Assembly: GCA_947441065.1 (NCBI GenBank)
Contig: CANESI010000002.1
Span: forward strand, 1 to 64,000
Origin: Caulobacteraceae bacterium
GTDB lineage: Bacteria > Pseudomonadota > Alphaproteobacteria > Caulobacterales > Caulobacteraceae
Direction: 5' to 3'
Length of the DNA stretch: 64,000 bases
Below, piece by piece: positions 26,401 to 35,898 of this stretch (position 1 is the first letter of the stretch; each line of letters begins with the position of its first letter). Position numbers and translations under genes: made by a program. The notes below the pieces were generated by a model that was not told the DNA's origin, did no database searches, and saw nothing but the letters and a program-made list of their open reading frames with translations.

Positions 26401-26479
26401 GCTGTCGCGGATCGCCACGCCGGTCATGTATTGGCTGGTGGCACGGGGCGACGAGCCTAAGACGGCGATCGCCGCTTAG
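23399..26479 (+). CDS. RND family efflux permease (HAE1/AcrB type)
   Basis: This 1026-residue proton-driven transporter has the twelve-helix RND layout with two large periplasmic loops. The proton-relay Asp pair lies in GLLVDDSIVV on TM4, and the TM10-12 region is IGIEIKNSILLVDF. It overlaps the adaptor by four bases. Typical exports are drugs, dyes, bile-like compounds or solvents; the real substrate is unknown. Length is normal. The gene ends in a short tandem repeat shared with the convergent ABC permease. Confidence 0.94.
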   Translation: MSFNPATFFVRRWQFTLVAFALMVLLGLNSLSSISRSEDPQFPFPLVTVRAALPGATPTEMEQLVAKPLEDALSGLDNVSEIRSTSFDGGAVVIVEFNWDVDPDRKYDEVIREANALRPFLPQGLAVLEVRKVGTNEVSFFQAALVSDVLPMRRLEKLAHSLRDKVNAVPGVKEARYWGAPDSQVQVAVDLAKLAQLRLSPTSVADALRGAGAEAPIGAVHAGDRRFNVKSGGAFKTLDEVGAVNVATLNGQVVRVRDVAAVSWAEEEPQHLTRFNGHRALFITATQKDNTDVTDITDGVKTVLDEFKASLPPGVRLEPAFFQSDNVKHRLNNLYRDFAIAVALVLLTLLPLGLRAGMVVMISIPLSLLIGVMVLKLFGFNLNQLSIAGLILSLGLLVDDSIVVTENIARRLREGEDRTTAAINGTGQIALAVVGCTACLMLAFLPLMALPGGAGAYTRSLPVAVFCTVGASFIVSLTVIPFLASRMLPKHEAAEGNRLLQAVNNGIQTFYRPILHEALAKPWRALGVIMAICLLSFPMLKAIGSSLFPPAETPQFLVRIELPDGAVQARTDEALKYVEAKLAKVPEVVWFASNLGRGNPQIFYNEVQGANSPSYAEVFVALEAWKPGKSEAVVDGLRKDFALYPGTRITLKTFSNGPPIDAPIAVRLKGEDLLVLKALAGQVEKVLNDTPGTRDVINPVRIDRTDLNLGIDADKAAALGIPAGLARRVVRLALSGEDSARFRDEDGDDYAVTVRLPLSQTASGGRSDLSALDQIYIPSAQGQATPLSAIASPVLQSSPAMVDRYQKARQVTIVSYTQTGALTSKVTEEALKRIQKEVPLPPGYSLSLGGEAEAQSESFSGLGAAITIAVLGILAVLVLEFGRFRSAIVVAGIIPLGLFGAVTALWLTGNSLSFTATIGIIALIGIEIKNSILLVDFTEQLHREGVGLAEAIEKAGEVRFLPVLLTSVTAIGGLLPLAFERSGLYSPLAIAIIGGLVSSTLLSRIATPVMYWLVARGDEPKTAIAA

Positions 26480-26513
26480 GTTGCCCCGCCTAGGTCGCCC
26501 CGCCTAGGTCGCC
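26477..26513. repeat. 14-bp tandem repeat at a convergent junction
   Basis: The unit TAGGTYGCCCCGCC occurs at 26477-26490 and 26491-26504, with a partial third copy to 26513. It supplies the TAG stop of the RND permease on the plus strand and lies at the stop of the minus-strand ABC permease. Confidence 0.8.
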
Positions 26514-27688
26514 AAGGCCAGGAGCGGACGTTGCCGTGAGGCGCGAAGGCCCGGGAAGATGCCGCCAATCAGGCCGATGATCAGGGCCAAGGTCACGGCC
26601 TGACTGATGATGTCCGGCCCGATCTGGAGCCGGAAGGCCACTTGGGTAAAGCCTGCGCCAAGGGTTGAGGCCGACAGCCCGTTAAAGCCCACCGAACAGA
26701 TGGCAACGCCGACCAAGGCCCCAAGGGCAGACAGAACCAAGGCCTCAACCATCGTGCCGACAAAGGCCGAAAAACCGCTAAAGCCAATGACCCGCAAGGT
26801 TGCGATCTCTGCCGCACGGCTCGAGACCGAGGCATACATGGTGTTCAGGGCCCCAGCGAGGGCGCCAATGGCCATTATGATGCCCAGTGGCCAGCCGAAA
26901 TATTTGATCAATAGACCAGAGCGCTCGGCCTGATCGGCAAAATAGGTCTGCTCGCTCTGGGCCTTCAGTTGCAGGCGCTGTTCGTCCTTCACATATTTCA
27001 CAAAGGCCGGCATGGCCGCTGGACTGGTCAGGCCCACGCGCGCGGTTTGGAAGGTGCTGCCGCGCTTAAAGAGGCTCTGGATCACGGGCGCATCGGCCCA
27101 AAGCTCAGACTCAAACACCGTGCCTGGGGCCTCGAAAACGCCAACCACTTTCCAAGTCTGGGCCCCGAAACGCAGGGTCTTGCCAAGCTCGAAGCCCGAA
27201 AATTCCCGCAGAAGGCCTGCACCAACGACGATCTCGTTCGATCCGGGCGTGAACATGCGGCCTTGGGTGATCTTGGCTTGAGGGCGGACCAACAGGCCGT
27301 TGGAACCAATACCGCGCAGGGGCATATTGGCCTTGGTATCGGTAGACTTCTTGATGCCGTCAACAATCAGGACCAGCTCAGCGGAAATCAGCGGGCGACC
27401 ATCTGGGCCAGCCCGAACGCCGGGGCCTTGGCCCAAGAGATCGATCTGTTCGCGCGAGATGACGCTATTGAGTTCGGCGGCCGAACCATCGCGCAGGGCA
27501 ATGGCCACATCCGGCGCGCCAGAGCCTTTGAGCGTTTGATTAAAACCGTTGGCCAAGGCCAAGAAGCCGAGCAGCACCGCCACCACAAGGGCGATGGAGC
27601 CAACCGTGGCCAAGGACATCCATAGGCGCTGAGGGATGGACCGCACATTCATGGCGATCACAGAGCCGGTCTGATTGAGCAAACTCAT
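26504..27688 (-). CDS. ABC transporter permease, FtsX/MacB type
   Basis: The 394-residue permease has one N-terminal helix, a large periplasmic domain (about 50-260) and three C-terminal helices. The last part ends LIGLIGGIFPGLRASRQRPLLAL, the usual FtsX-like tail. It forms the fourth gene of the minus-strand exporter operon (adaptor, ATPase, two permeases) and lies 10 bases after the first permease. Such DevBCA/MacAB-type systems export lipids, peptides or antibiotics across the envelope rather than import. Substrate is unknown. Confidence 0.88.
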   Translation of the reverse strand: MSLLNQTGSVIAMNVRSIPQRLWMSLATVGSIALVVAVLLGFLALANGFNQTLKGSGAPDVAIALRDGSAAELNSVISREQIDLLGQGPGVRAGPDGRPLISAELVLIVDGIKKSTDTKANMPLRGIGSNGLLVRPQAKITQGRMFTPGSNEIVVGAGLLREFSGFELGKTLRFGAQTWKVVGVFEAPGTVFESELWADAPVIQSLFKRGSTFQTARVGLTSPAAMPAFVKYVKDEQRLQLKAQSEQTYFADQAERSGLLIKYFGWPLGIIMAIGALAGALNTMYASVSSRAAEIATLRVIGFSGFSAFVGTMVEALVLSALGALVGVAICSVGFNGLSASTLGAGFTQVAFRLQIGPDIISQAVTLALIIGLIGGIFPGLRASRQRPLLALAT

Positions 27689-27698
27689 GACTGGGGTC

Positions 27699-28868
27699 CT
27701 ATCCGCGATTCAAGGCTTCAATGATGCTCATCCGCAAGGCCGAGAGGGCCGGGATAGCACCGGTAACCAGACCCAGACTGACGGCGAGCGCCAAGCCGGA
27801 CAGGGCCACCACCGGCGACATGGACAGATCACCAAAGCTCGATCCGACCGGCGATTTTGATAGGCCCGTCAGGATAAAGGCCGAAGTTCCTAACCCAAGG
27901 ACGGCACCGAGGCTGGACAGAAGCACCGCCTCGCCCAGCACCATGCGCAGGACGCGGGGGCTAGAAAAGCCGAGGGTCTTCATGACCCCAATCTCTTTGG
28001 TCCGCTCTCTCATGGCCGAGACCAAGGTCGTCGAGACAATCATCAGGATGGCAGCAAAGGCGGCAGAGACCACCATGGTGACGATGAAGTTCAAATCCCC
28101 CGCCTGTTTCAAGAAGGCGCGGCTGAAGGTCTTTTCATCGACGGTCGAGGTCTCAGCCGGAGAGTTGGCAAAGTTGGCATCAATGGCCTTAGCCACCTGA
28201 TCATTCTGGTCGGGCGAGGCCGTTACCACCGTAATGGTGCCCACCTGATCGCGTTCAAAGGTGATGGTCTCGTTCATATAGTCATAGTGAAAATAGATGG
28301 CCGTGGTTGGGTCGGTCGGCTTGGCGCCGGTAAAGATGCCGCTGATCTTCATGTCCCAACTGCGCCGACCATTGGCCTGACTATAGATGTTGGAGCTGAT
28401 TGGGATGGTTTGACCGACCCTCCAGCCATAACGGTCGGCAAGGCTCTTACCGACAATGACCCCGGTACGTTCGCTCAGGAAAGCCTGACGTTCGGCATCG
28501 GTCAGGCGCGCTTCATCTCGGAAGATCGCCATATAGGTCTCTGGATCAACAGCAAAGCCGACGAACCGGCTGGTCCTTTGGTCCTGATAATAGGCCCCGA
28601 ACCAGTTTTGATAGGTGACTGCCGTCACGCCCGGTATGGCCGCGACCCGATTGACATAGGCATAGGGCATGGACTGGGTGAAGTTGATCTTGTTGGACAC
28701 CACCAAGCGATTGCTCGCCGAGCCAGACTCCGACGCCCGATCCAGCGCCACATTCAGGCTGGTTAAGATCCCGAAGATCAAAAAGGCCATAAAGATCGAG
28801 ACCGTCAGCAGAATGGTCCGCAGCGGCTTTCGAAACAGGTTTTTCCAAACCAGGTCGAAATCGGTCAT
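27699..28868 (-). CDS. ABC transporter permease, FtsX/MacB type
   Basis: The 389-residue permease is similar in layout to its neighbour, with an N-terminal helix (TILLTVSIFMAFLIFGIL), a large periplasmic region and three C-terminal helices. It overlaps the ATPase gene by four bases. The two permeases probably form a heterodimer. The block RERTKEIGVMKTLGFS is the typical FtsX coupling region. Confidence 0.9.
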   Translation of the reverse strand: MTDFDLVWKNLFRKPLRTILLTVSIFMAFLIFGILTSLNVALDRASESGSASNRLVVSNKINFTQSMPYAYVNRVAAIPGVTAVTYQNWFGAYYQDQRTSRFVGFAVDPETYMAIFRDEARLTDAERQAFLSERTGVIVGKSLADRYGWRVGQTIPISSNIYSQANGRRSWDMKISGIFTGAKPTDPTTAIYFHYDYMNETITFERDQVGTITVVTASPDQNDQVAKAIDANFANSPAETSTVDEKTFSRAFLKQAGDLNFIVTMVVSAAFAAILMIVSTTLVSAMRERTKEIGVMKTLGFSSPRVLRMVLGEAVLLSSLGAVLGLGTSAFILTGLSKSPVGSSFGDLSMSPVVALSGLALAVSLGLVTGAIPALSALRMSIIEALNRG

Positions 28869-29548
28869 TGGGTGACCTCGGCAAAGACGCCCTTGTCCAG
28901 ATGTAAGGTGCGCTTGGCAAAGCGCGCGGCCTCAGGGTCGTGGGTGACCATGACAATGGTCTTACCCATTTCCTGATTGAGCTGCTGTAGCGTACCGAGA
29001 ATATCGTTGGCCGTGTTGCGGTCCAGATCGCCCGTTGGCTCGTCACAGAGCAGGAACTTGGGGTCAGACACGATGGCCCTGGCAATGGCCACGCGCTGTT
29101 GCTGACCGCCGGACAGCTCCTTGGGCCTGTGCTTGGCGCGGTCCCAGAGCCCGACAATCTTGAGGGCCGTTTCGACATTGGCCCGGCGCTTACCGGCCGA
29201 GAGCTTGGTCAGCATCAGCGGCAGCTCAACATTCTGAGCGGCATTGAGCACCGGCATCAGATTGTAGAACTGGAAGATGAAGCCGACAGAGCGGGCACGC
29301 CATCCGGCAAGCTGCCCCTCATTATAACCATCGATGCGCTCACCGTCGAAATTGATCTCGCCGCTGTCGCTACGATCGGTGCCGCCAAGCAGGTTGAGCA
29401 AGGTGGTCTTGCCCGAGCCGGAAGGGCCCATAATGGCGACAAAATCGCCCTGCTCGATGGTTAGGTTCAAGCCATCAAAGATGGTGATGCTTTCCTTGCC
29501 GCGCTTATAGGTCTTTTTGACATTCTTTAGCTGGATCAGGGCGCTCAT
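28865..29548 (-). CDS. ABC transporter ATPase, LolD/MacB type
   Basis: The 227-residue nucleotide-binding subunit shows Walker A GPSGSGKTT, the signature LSGGQQQRVAIARA and Walker B FLLCDEPTGDLD, all intact. It should drive the two FtsX-type permeases encoded directly downstream. The overall shape is closest to LolD/MacB/DevA ATPases. Position in the operon is second, 23 bases after the adaptor gene. Confidence 0.95.
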   Translation of the reverse strand: MSALIQLKNVKKTYKRGKESITIFDGLNLTIEQGDFVAIMGPSGSGKTTLLNLLGGTDRSDSGEINFDGERIDGYNEGQLAGWRARSVGFIFQFYNLMPVLNAAQNVELPLMLTKLSAGKRRANVETALKIVGLWDRAKHRPKELSGGQQQRVAIARAIVSDPKFLLCDEPTGDLDRNTANDILGTLQQLNQEMGKTIVMVTHDPEAARFAKRTLHLDKGVFAEVTQ

Positions 29549-29571
29549 GTCGGGGGTCCTATCGGTCGATC

Positions 29572-30579
29572 TTAAGATTTAGCGTCAAGAAAGGTGACCT
29601 TAACGGCCATCTCAGGAAGGATGCGGGCGTCTTTGCCGTCAAATCCGATACGGACCCGAACAGTGGCCTTGTCGCGGCTGGCCGTGGGGATCTTGGCGAT
29701 CACGTAAGCGGCCAGCACGGTGTCCGGATAGGCATCCATAACCGCCTCGACCTTTTGGCCCTCTGAAACCCGGCCAATATAGGCCTCGTTCACATCCACC
29801 TCGATCTCGATACTGTCCATATCCACGATGGTGCAGATACCGGTACGGGTGAACCCGCCGCCTGCCGACAGGGGCGAGATGATTTCGCCGGGTTGGGCGG
29901 CCTTATCGATGACAATGCCGGTGAAGGGCGCGCGGATCTCATATCGACCAAGCTGAACACGGCTGCGATTGGCATCGGCCTGGGCGGCCACCAGTTGCGC
30001 CTGTGACAGGGCCACTTGGGTTTGCGCCACCCGCGCCTTGAGCCGCGCCGATTGAACATTGGCGTCGCTGACATAGCCGGTTGAGGCGAGGGACTCATAA
30101 CGGGCCAGATCGCGCTGGGCCTGAACATATTGCGCTTGGGCGGAGTCTGCCGCGGCCTGGGCCGACAGGGCCCGCGCTTGGCTGGAGGCGGCATCGACCT
30201 TGGCCAAGGACCCATCGAGAATGGCCAAGACCTGCCCAGCCTTCACAGCCTGACCCTCTTCGACGCGCACCTCAACCACGCGCCCCGTCACTTCCGAGGC
30301 AATGGTGGCACGGGTGCGGGCCACGACATAGCCCGAAGCGGTCAGTCCGCCGGGGCGGACAACGCCCTTATTGGCGCCCATGGGCGCGGCGGCAACCACC
30401 ACAGGCTTAACCTTAGGCGCAGGCTTAACCACCCAGCCGAGGGTTCCGCCAATCACAAGGGCGCCCGCGACAATACCGGCAATGAGCAGAGGCGGCATGG
30501 ACGCGCCGCCCTCAGTGTCCGCCCCTGCAGAACGATCAATGCTCAAAGAACGAAGCAGTTCGGACCTATCCACGCACAA
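29572..30579 (-). CDS. Periplasmic adaptor (HlyD/MacA/DevB type) of the ABC exporter
   Basis: The 335-residue membrane fusion protein has one N-terminal membrane helix (about residues 29-50). Lipoyl halves follow (EVRVEEGQAVKAGQVLAIL and APFTGIVIDKAAQPGEI), around an Ala/Gln-rich coiled coil (about 120-205). It is the first gene of the four-gene exporter and links the permeases to an outer-membrane channel. No channel gene is present nearby. The start at 30579 fits the membrane helix. Confidence 0.88.
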   Translation of the reverse strand: MCVDRSELLRSLSIDRSAGADTEGGASMPPLLIAGIVAGALVIGGTLGWVVKPAPKVKPVVVAAAPMGANKGVVRPGGLTASGYVVARTRATIASEVTGRVVEVRVEEGQAVKAGQVLAILDGSLAKVDAASSQARALSAQAAADSAQAQYVQAQRDLARYESLASTGYVSDANVQSARLKARVAQTQVALSQAQLVAAQADANRSRVQLGRYEIRAPFTGIVIDKAAQPGEIISPLSAGGGFTRTGICTIVDMDSIEIEVDVNEAYIGRVSEGQKVEAVMDAYPDTVLAAYVIAKIPTASRDKATVRVRIGFDGKDARILPEMAVKVTFLDAKS

Positions 30580-30700
30580 TCCACCCTAAATGAAGCCGTC
30601 CATTAGCCCCCACTATGGCGGGATAATCGCGCCTATACCAATTACAAATTAGCCAGACTGTGCCCCGCGACAAGGTCAGGACCCTCAGATGGCTAGAACC

Positions 30701-32323
30701 CTAACGAGATTTTGTCGCCGCCGGCGTTTGGCTTGGAACGCCGAACCGCGCGGAATGGATTTTCCGCAGCAAGGCCATCTTGTCGGCCAAGACGTCATCC
30801 TTGACCGCGACCGTCTCGCCAAACACCATCCAGTGCGGTTGGTCGGGGGTGGATTTGGGCCAAGGGGGCTCAGTCCCACCATTGGGATCGCCGGTCTTGA
30901 TGAAGTTTAGCCAATAGCTTCTCATCGCCTTGCCGGGGTTGCCCGCCGCCAAGCTGGCTGGCGTACGTCCGCCCCATTGGAGGAGGGGGGTCTCGCCCGC
31001 ATGGAAGGTGCCCGGTTGGGTCGCCCGGCGATCCGGCTCGACATAGGTGACATAGTAAAGATAGGCCGGTTGACGGCGCGACACGGACGAGACCATGGCG
31101 GCGCTCGAAAAGACATAGCGCATGTCGCCAAACATTCGGCTGATGCCCCGCGCTTCGCTGACCGCGAAATCATCGGCATAGAGCGCCCTCATGGCGGGGG
31201 CCTGATCGCCCAGAAGCGCGACCACTGCCTCTGGGGTCACGCCGGAACTGGGAAAAACACTGCCCTCATAGCTGTTGCCCCCCGTCATGACCGGGACAGG
31301 GTGGTCATCACCCTTTGAGAACAGAGTCACAGGATCATCGAGAAGCGTCACCCCATCGATCACAGGCAACTGAAAACCTTGGATCGAGGCCAATAGCGCC
31401 TTGACCTCTAGGGCCCGCATCTCGTCTAGGCCAGTTGGTTCTTTGCCGCCATTGGCCCGCAAGATGGTTTCGCTGCCGAGCCGAACGGCCTCCGCTGGGC
31501 CACCATCAACCGCAGGCGTGGAGCGCGGCAAGGGCCAGGCCGTATAGCCGCTGGAGGAAATAGCCCTAGCAAAGAGGCCTTGGGTGCCCGGCATCAGTTG
31601 AAGGAGCTGCACGCCCTCACCGCCCGCTGACACGCCGGTCAAGGTCAGGTTGGCCGGATCACCGCCAAAGGCGGCAATATTGCGGTGGGTCCATTCAAGC
31701 GCCGCCTTCATATCCAAAAGCGCGAAATTGACCGGCTGCGGCCGACCTGCCGCCTCAGCCATCAATAGGGGGTGGGCTAGGACGCCAAGGGGGCCAAGCC
31801 GATAGTTAAAGGTGACCAGGATCACCCCTTCTGGGTTCCAGACCTCGGCGGAATGTTCTAACGGGCCTGAGCCGCCGACATAACCACCGCCATGGATGCG
31901 AAACAGCACGGGCAACTTGGCGTCCGGTGTCGTGCCGGTGGGGACGGAAATATTGAGGGTCAGGCAGTCTTCAGACCGGGGCGTGGAAGAAGGGCCGCCC
32001 GGTTGAGGGCAGATCGGACCGAAGGCCTCCGCCACGCGCTCTGTTGTCCAGACACTCGCTGGCTGCGGCGGCTTCCACCGCAAAGGCCCGACCGGGGGCG
32101 CTGCATAGGGAATGGCTAAAAAATTGACCGATTGACCCTTAACCACACCCCGGACCGGCCCCAACTCGGTACTGCGCACGACCGTCACCGGCGCGGGAGG
32201 GGCGGCGGCTACCGGCTGAGCGGCAACCTGCGCGGCCACGGGGCCCGAAAATGCGATAAGCCCCGCCATCAGGGCAAGGGCGCCGACGGAACCCATGCGG
32301 TTTAAACGGCGAAAGCTCAGCAT
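30701..32323 (-). CDS. Secreted type B carboxylesterase
   Basis: The 540-residue alpha/beta hydrolase has a signal peptide ending near GPVAAQVAAQP. The nucleophile elbow is GVSAGGEG, with the oxyanion motif RIHGGGYVGGSG before it. The catalytic acid and His regions are FYEGSVFP-like (NSYEGSVFPS) and TFHAGETPLL. It hydrolyses carboxylic esters in the periplasm or outside. ATG 32323 (MLSFRRLNRMG) is preferred; the frame is open to 32443 but those residues read as non-coding. It is divergent from ilvD. Confidence 0.88.
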   Translation of the reverse strand: MLSFRRLNRMGSVGALALMAGLIAFSGPVAAQVAAQPVAAAPPAPVTVVRSTELGPVRGVVKGQSVNFLAIPYAAPPVGPLRWKPPQPASVWTTERVAEAFGPICPQPGGPSSTPRSEDCLTLNISVPTGTTPDAKLPVLFRIHGGGYVGGSGPLEHSAEVWNPEGVILVTFNYRLGPLGVLAHPLLMAEAAGRPQPVNFALLDMKAALEWTHRNIAAFGGDPANLTLTGVSAGGEGVQLLQLMPGTQGLFARAISSSGYTAWPLPRSTPAVDGGPAEAVRLGSETILRANGGKEPTGLDEMRALEVKALLASIQGFQLPVIDGVTLLDDPVTLFSKGDDHPVPVMTGGNSYEGSVFPSSGVTPEAVVALLGDQAPAMRALYADDFAVSEARGISRMFGDMRYVFSSAAMVSSVSRRQPAYLYYVTYVEPDRRATQPGTFHAGETPLLQWGGRTPASLAAGNPGKAMRSYWLNFIKTGDPNGGTEPPWPKSTPDQPHWMVFGETVAVKDDVLADKMALLRKIHSARFGVPSQTPAATKSR

Positions 32324-32537
32324 TGACTTAACCCACAACGACCCATTGAGAGCCGCAACGGTTTCACCTTTTGCCTCAATCGCCAAGGCATAGCGGGCGT
32401 GGAGCCGTGATAAATCGAGCACTTGGTGGGCTATGGCCGCCAACCGACGATTTTTCGGCGGCGCGGGATGAAAATTTGGGGCATGTATCCCATCTAAAGA
32501 GCCCTATCTCGTTTGACCGATCGCCTTAGGAACCATC

Positions 32538-34418
32538 ATGCCTCCCTATCGTTCACGCACCACGACCCACGGCCGCAACATGGCAGGCGCGCGCGGCCTT
32601 TGGCGCGCCACCGGCATGAAGGATAGCGATTTTGGCAAGCCGATCATAGCGGTGGTCAATTCCTTCACCCAGTTCGTGCCCGGTCACGTCCACCTCAAGG
32701 ACCTTGGCCAGCTGGTCGCGCGGGAAATTGAGAAGGCGGGCGGCGTTGCCAAAGAGTTCAACACCATCGCCGTTGATGACGGGATCGCCATGGGCCATGA
32801 CGGCATGCTCTACAGCCTGCCCTCACGCGAACTGATCGCGGACAGCGTCGAATATATGGTCAATGCCCACTGCGCCGATGCCATGGTCTGTATCTCCAAC
32901 TGCGACAAGATCACGCCGGGAATGTTGATGGCCTCCATGAGGATCAATATCCCCTCGGTCTTCGTCTCGGGCGGACCGATGGAGGCCGGTAAGGTCATCC
33001 TTAAGGGTAAGGAAGTGGCGCTGGATCTGGTCGATGCCATGGTCGCGGCCGCAGACGATTCCTACAGTGACGAAGAGGTCGCCACCATCGAGCGCTCGGC
33101 CTGTCCGACCTGCGGCTCCTGCTCGGGCATGTTTACGGCCAATTCGATGAACTGTTTGACCGAAGCCTTGGGCCTGTCCCTACCCGGCAATGGTTCGGTC
33201 CTCGCGACCCACTCCGACCGCGAGCAACTGTTCCTTCAGGCCGGTCGCACGGTCGTGGATCTGGCCAAGCGCTATTACGAGGGCGATGATGACCGGGTCC
33301 TGCCGCGCTCCATCGCCTCCTTCGAGGCCTTTGAAAATGCCATGAGCCTCGACATTGCCATGGGCGGATCGACCAATACGGTGCTGCACCTGCTGGCCGC
33401 CGCATCAGAGGGCGGCGTGCCCTTTACGATGGACGATATTGACCGCCTGTCGCGCAAGGTGCCCTGCCTTTGCAAGGTCGCGCCCGCCAAGAGCGATGTT
33501 CACATGGAAGATGTCCACCGCGCGGGCGGCATCATGTCGATCTTGGGCGAGCTTGATCGCGGCGGGCTCCTGCACACCCATCTGCCGACCGTCCATTCCC
33601 CCACCCTCGGTGACGCCATCAAGCGCTGGGACATTGTCCAGAGCCAGGACGAAGATGTGCACCACTTCTTCCGTGCGGCGCCCGGCGGCGTGCCCACCCA
33701 AACCGCCTTTAGCCAATCGCGCCGCTGGGAGGCTGTGGATACGGACCGCGCCGAGGGCGTGATCCGCGATGTCGAGCATGCCTTCTCTAAAGATGGCGGC
33801 TTGGCCGTGCTCAGCGGCAATCTGGCCCTTGATGGCTGTATCGTCAAAACAGCGGGCGTGGATGAGAGCATCCTGACCTTTGCCGGTCCGGCCCGCGTGT
33901 TCGAGAGCCAAGACGATGCGGTCAGCGCCATCTTGACCGGAAAGATCGTGGCCGGGGACGTTTTGGTCATCCGCTATGAGGGTCCACGCGGCGGGCCGGG
34001 CATGCAGGAGATGCTCTATCCGACCAGCTATCTGAAATCCAAGGGACTGGGCAAGGTCTGCGCCCTGATCACCGACGGCCGCTTTTCGGGCGGCACATCA
34101 GGCCTGTCGATCGGCCATGTTTCACCAGAGGCCGCAGAGGGCGGGCTAATCGCGCTGGTTCACGAGGGCGACCGGGTCGAGATTGATATTCCCAACCGCT
34201 CGATTGTTCTGGCCGTTTCCGAGGCCATCTTGGAAGAGCGCCGCACGGAGATGAACGCACGCGGCGCCGATGGCTGGATGGCCCATGGGCGCAAAAGGAA
34301 GGTCACAGATGCCCTGCGCGCCTATGCCGCCTTCACCACCAGCGCGGCACGCGGTGCGGTTCGGGATGTGGATCAGATCCGAGCGGCGCCAAGTGGGGTC
34401 TCACCGTCAAGAAAGTGA
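32538..34418 (+). CDS. ilvD: Dihydroxy-acid dehydratase
   Basis: This 626-residue Fe-S dehydratase converts 2,3-dihydroxy-isovalerate to 2-oxoisovalerate in valine, leucine and isoleucine synthesis. Cluster ligands are in [12 protein letters not shown] and [17 protein letters not shown]. The C-terminal signature [22 protein letters not shown] is complete. RBS AGGAACC precedes ATG 32538. The stop lies within an intrinsic terminator hairpin. It is a single gene without other ilv genes close by. Confidence 0.97.
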   Translation: MPPYRSRTTTHGRNMAGARGLWRATGMKDSDFGKPIIAVVNSFTQFVPGHVHLKDLGQLVAREIEKAGGVAKEFNTIAVDDGIAMGHDGMLYSLPSRELIADSVEYMVNAHCADAMVCISNCDKITPGMLMASMRINIPSVFVSGGPMEAGKVILKGKEVALDLVDAMVAAADDSYSDEEVATIERSACPTCGSCSGMFTANSMNCLTEALGLSLPGNGSVLATHSDREQLFLQAGRTVVDLAKRYYEGDDDRVLPRSIASFEAFENAMSLDIAMGGSTNTVLHLLAAASEGGVPFTMDDIDRLSRKVPCLCKVAPAKSDVHMEDVHRAGGIMSILGELDRGGLLHTHLPTVHSPTLGDAIKRWDIVQSQDEDVHHFFRAAPGGVPTQTAFSQSRRWEAVDTDRAEGVIRDVEHAFSKDGGLAVLSGNLALDGCIVKTAGVDESILTFAGPARVFESQDDAVSAILTGKIVAGDVLVIRYEGPRGGPGMQEMLYPTSYLKSKGLGKVCALITDGRFSGGTSGLSIGHVSPEAAEGGLIALVHEGDRVEIDIPNRSIVLAVSEAILEERRTEMNARGADGWMAHGRKRKVTDALRAYAAFTTSAARGAVRDVDQIRAAPSGVSPSRK

Positions 34419-34426
34419 GACCTTTT
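34397..34426 (+). terminator. Intrinsic terminator after ilvD
   Basis: GGTCTCAC (34397-34404) and GTGAGACC (34415-34422) form an 8-bp stem with a 10-base loop, followed by TTTT. The ilvD stop codon is inside the 3' arm. Confidence 0.75.
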
Positions 34427-34600
34427 GGTGTTATCGAAGCTTTGGCCTCATTGCGGTCTTGGTCACATCTCATTAGGGTGACGCCGCTATAAGATCGGGT
34501 TCCGATTGAAGATTTTTTCTGATATCGGACAGATATCAAGTTCTAATGGGCGACATGGGTGCAAACCCTACGCTGAGTTCAGTTTCGTGGAGAGGGTCCC

Positions 34601-35215
34601 ATGTTCGTTTCAAAGTCTGCCGGCATCGCCGTTGGTGCCATGGCCATTGCGCTCGGCCTGAGCGGTTGCGCTACCCAAAAATATGTCGACCAGCAGGTTG
34701 CTGGCCTCGAGTCGCGTCAGGGCACGGCTCTGAACGAGCAGGGCACCAAGATCGGTGGTCGTATTGACGGCCTGGAGACACGCCTGAACCAGGTCGATCA
34801 GACCGCTCGCGACGCGCTCGCCCGCGCCATCGCCGCCGGCAAGCTGGCCGAAGGCAAGTTCCTCTATTCGGTGGTCATGACCACGGATGGCTCGATGACC
34901 TTTGCCAGTGGCAAGGCCATCCTTTCCGACGACAGCCAAGCCAAGCTTTCGGCGCTCGCCGCGCAGCTGAAGTCTGACAACCAAAATGTCTATCTCGAAA
35001 TTCAAGGCCACACCGACGCTTCTGGCTCGACCAAGGCCAATGAGCAGGTCGGCATGAACCGCGCCAATGCGGTACGCGCCTATCTGGCCAAGCAGGGCGT
35101 GCCCCTGTCGCGCATGTCGAGCGCCACCTATGGCGAAGAGGCCCCTGCGGCTGACAATGCCACGCGCGCTGGCCGTGCAGCCAACCGCCGTGTCGTCATC
35201 GTCGTTCTGAAGTAA
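34601..35215 (+). CDS. OmpA-family peptidoglycan-binding lipoprotein
   Basis: The 204-residue lipoprotein has lipobox LSGC near residues 19-22. A coiled-coil-like segment follows (about 28-90, heptads like GLETRLNQVDQTARDAL). The C-terminal OmpA-like domain contains EIQGHTDASGSTKANEQVG and RAGRAANRRVVIVV, with the Asp and Arg that bind diaminopimelate. It probably tethers the outer membrane to the wall, somewhat like Pal or Lpp. GGAGAGGG lies before ATG 34601. A strong hairpin follows the gene. Confidence 0.9.
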   Translation: MFVSKSAGIAVGAMAIALGLSGCATQKYVDQQVAGLESRQGTALNEQGTKIGGRIDGLETRLNQVDQTARDALARAIAAGKLAEGKFLYSVVMTTDGSMTFASGKAILSDDSQAKLSALAAQLKSDNQNVYLEIQGHTDASGSTKANEQVGMNRANAVRAYLAKQGVPLSRMSSATYGEEAPAADNATRAGRAANRRVVIVVLK

Positions 35216-35224
35216 AATATCTGA

Positions 35225-35257
35225 GGATCACGCTGGCCATTCAGGGCAGCGTGATCC
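35225..35257. terminator. Strong bidirectional terminator hairpin
   Basis: GGATCACGCTG (35225-35235) pairs perfectly with CAGCGTGATCC (35247-35257) around an 11-base loop, between the convergent OmpA-like and Sel1-like genes. A T-rich stretch (ATATTTTAC) follows on the minus strand. Confidence 0.75.
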
Positions 35258-35275
35258 ATCAGCATCTTTGTGGCC

Positions 35276-35806
35276 TTAGCGCCAAAGATGCCACTTGGGG
35301 TGCCAAGCCTTAATCCGGGCCTTGGCTTCAAGCTGTTGTTCGGGCGTCAATTCCAGCCCAACCATGTCCCTCATGCGCTCGGCCTTCTTCTTTTCCCGAG
35401 GGTCATCGGCCCTGTTGGCAGAGATCTCGAACCACCTATAGGCCTCTACATAGTCATCCTTGGGGATGCCTAGGCCGTTGGCGTACATCAGGCCCACATT
35501 ATAGAGAACCCGCGGGTTTCCCTCTTTCGTCAGGGGCAGCCAAATCGACAGGGCCTCCTCATAGTTCTTTTGGTCATAGGCCTTTGCGCCGCGCGCAAAT
35601 TCGGCCTCAAGTTTCTTTGAAATTTTTGCTGGGCGCTTTGCCGCTGGAGCTGGTGCCGCCAGGGTCGCGGGGGCTGCTGCGGGAGCCGCAAGCTCAACAG
35701 GCTTTTCCTGCGGTGCGTTGGGGGTCTGTTCTTGTGCCCTTGCCGATCCAAGACAGGCCATGGTCAGCACTGCCGCAAGGGTCCCCGGGATAAGAAACGT
35801 TCTCAT
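35276..35806 (-). CDS. Secreted Sel1-like repeat protein
   Basis: The 176-residue product has a signal peptide ending in LGSARAQ, an Ala/Pro-rich linker (about 30-60), then Sel1/TPR-type helical repeats (FARGAKAYDQKNYEEALSIW, VLYNVGLMYANGLGIPKDD). Such proteins are periplasmic protein-protein adaptors. No partner is evident; it is the only gene of its transcript. Confidence 0.82.
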   Translation of the reverse strand: MRTFLIPGTLAAVLTMACLGSARAQEQTPNAPQEKPVELAAPAAAPATLAAPAPAAKRPAKISKKLEAEFARGAKAYDQKNYEEALSIWLPLTKEGNPRVLYNVGLMYANGLGIPKDDYVEAYRWFEISANRADDPREKKKAERMRDMVGLELTPEQQLEAKARIKAWHPKWHLWR

Positions 35807-35898
35807 CGCTTAACTCTGTCTCCATAGGCGGTGATCATCAGCCCGATCCTTTGCCCAAATTTTGAGGCAATTTTCGGGCGATTTGGGCCGGACTAAGC

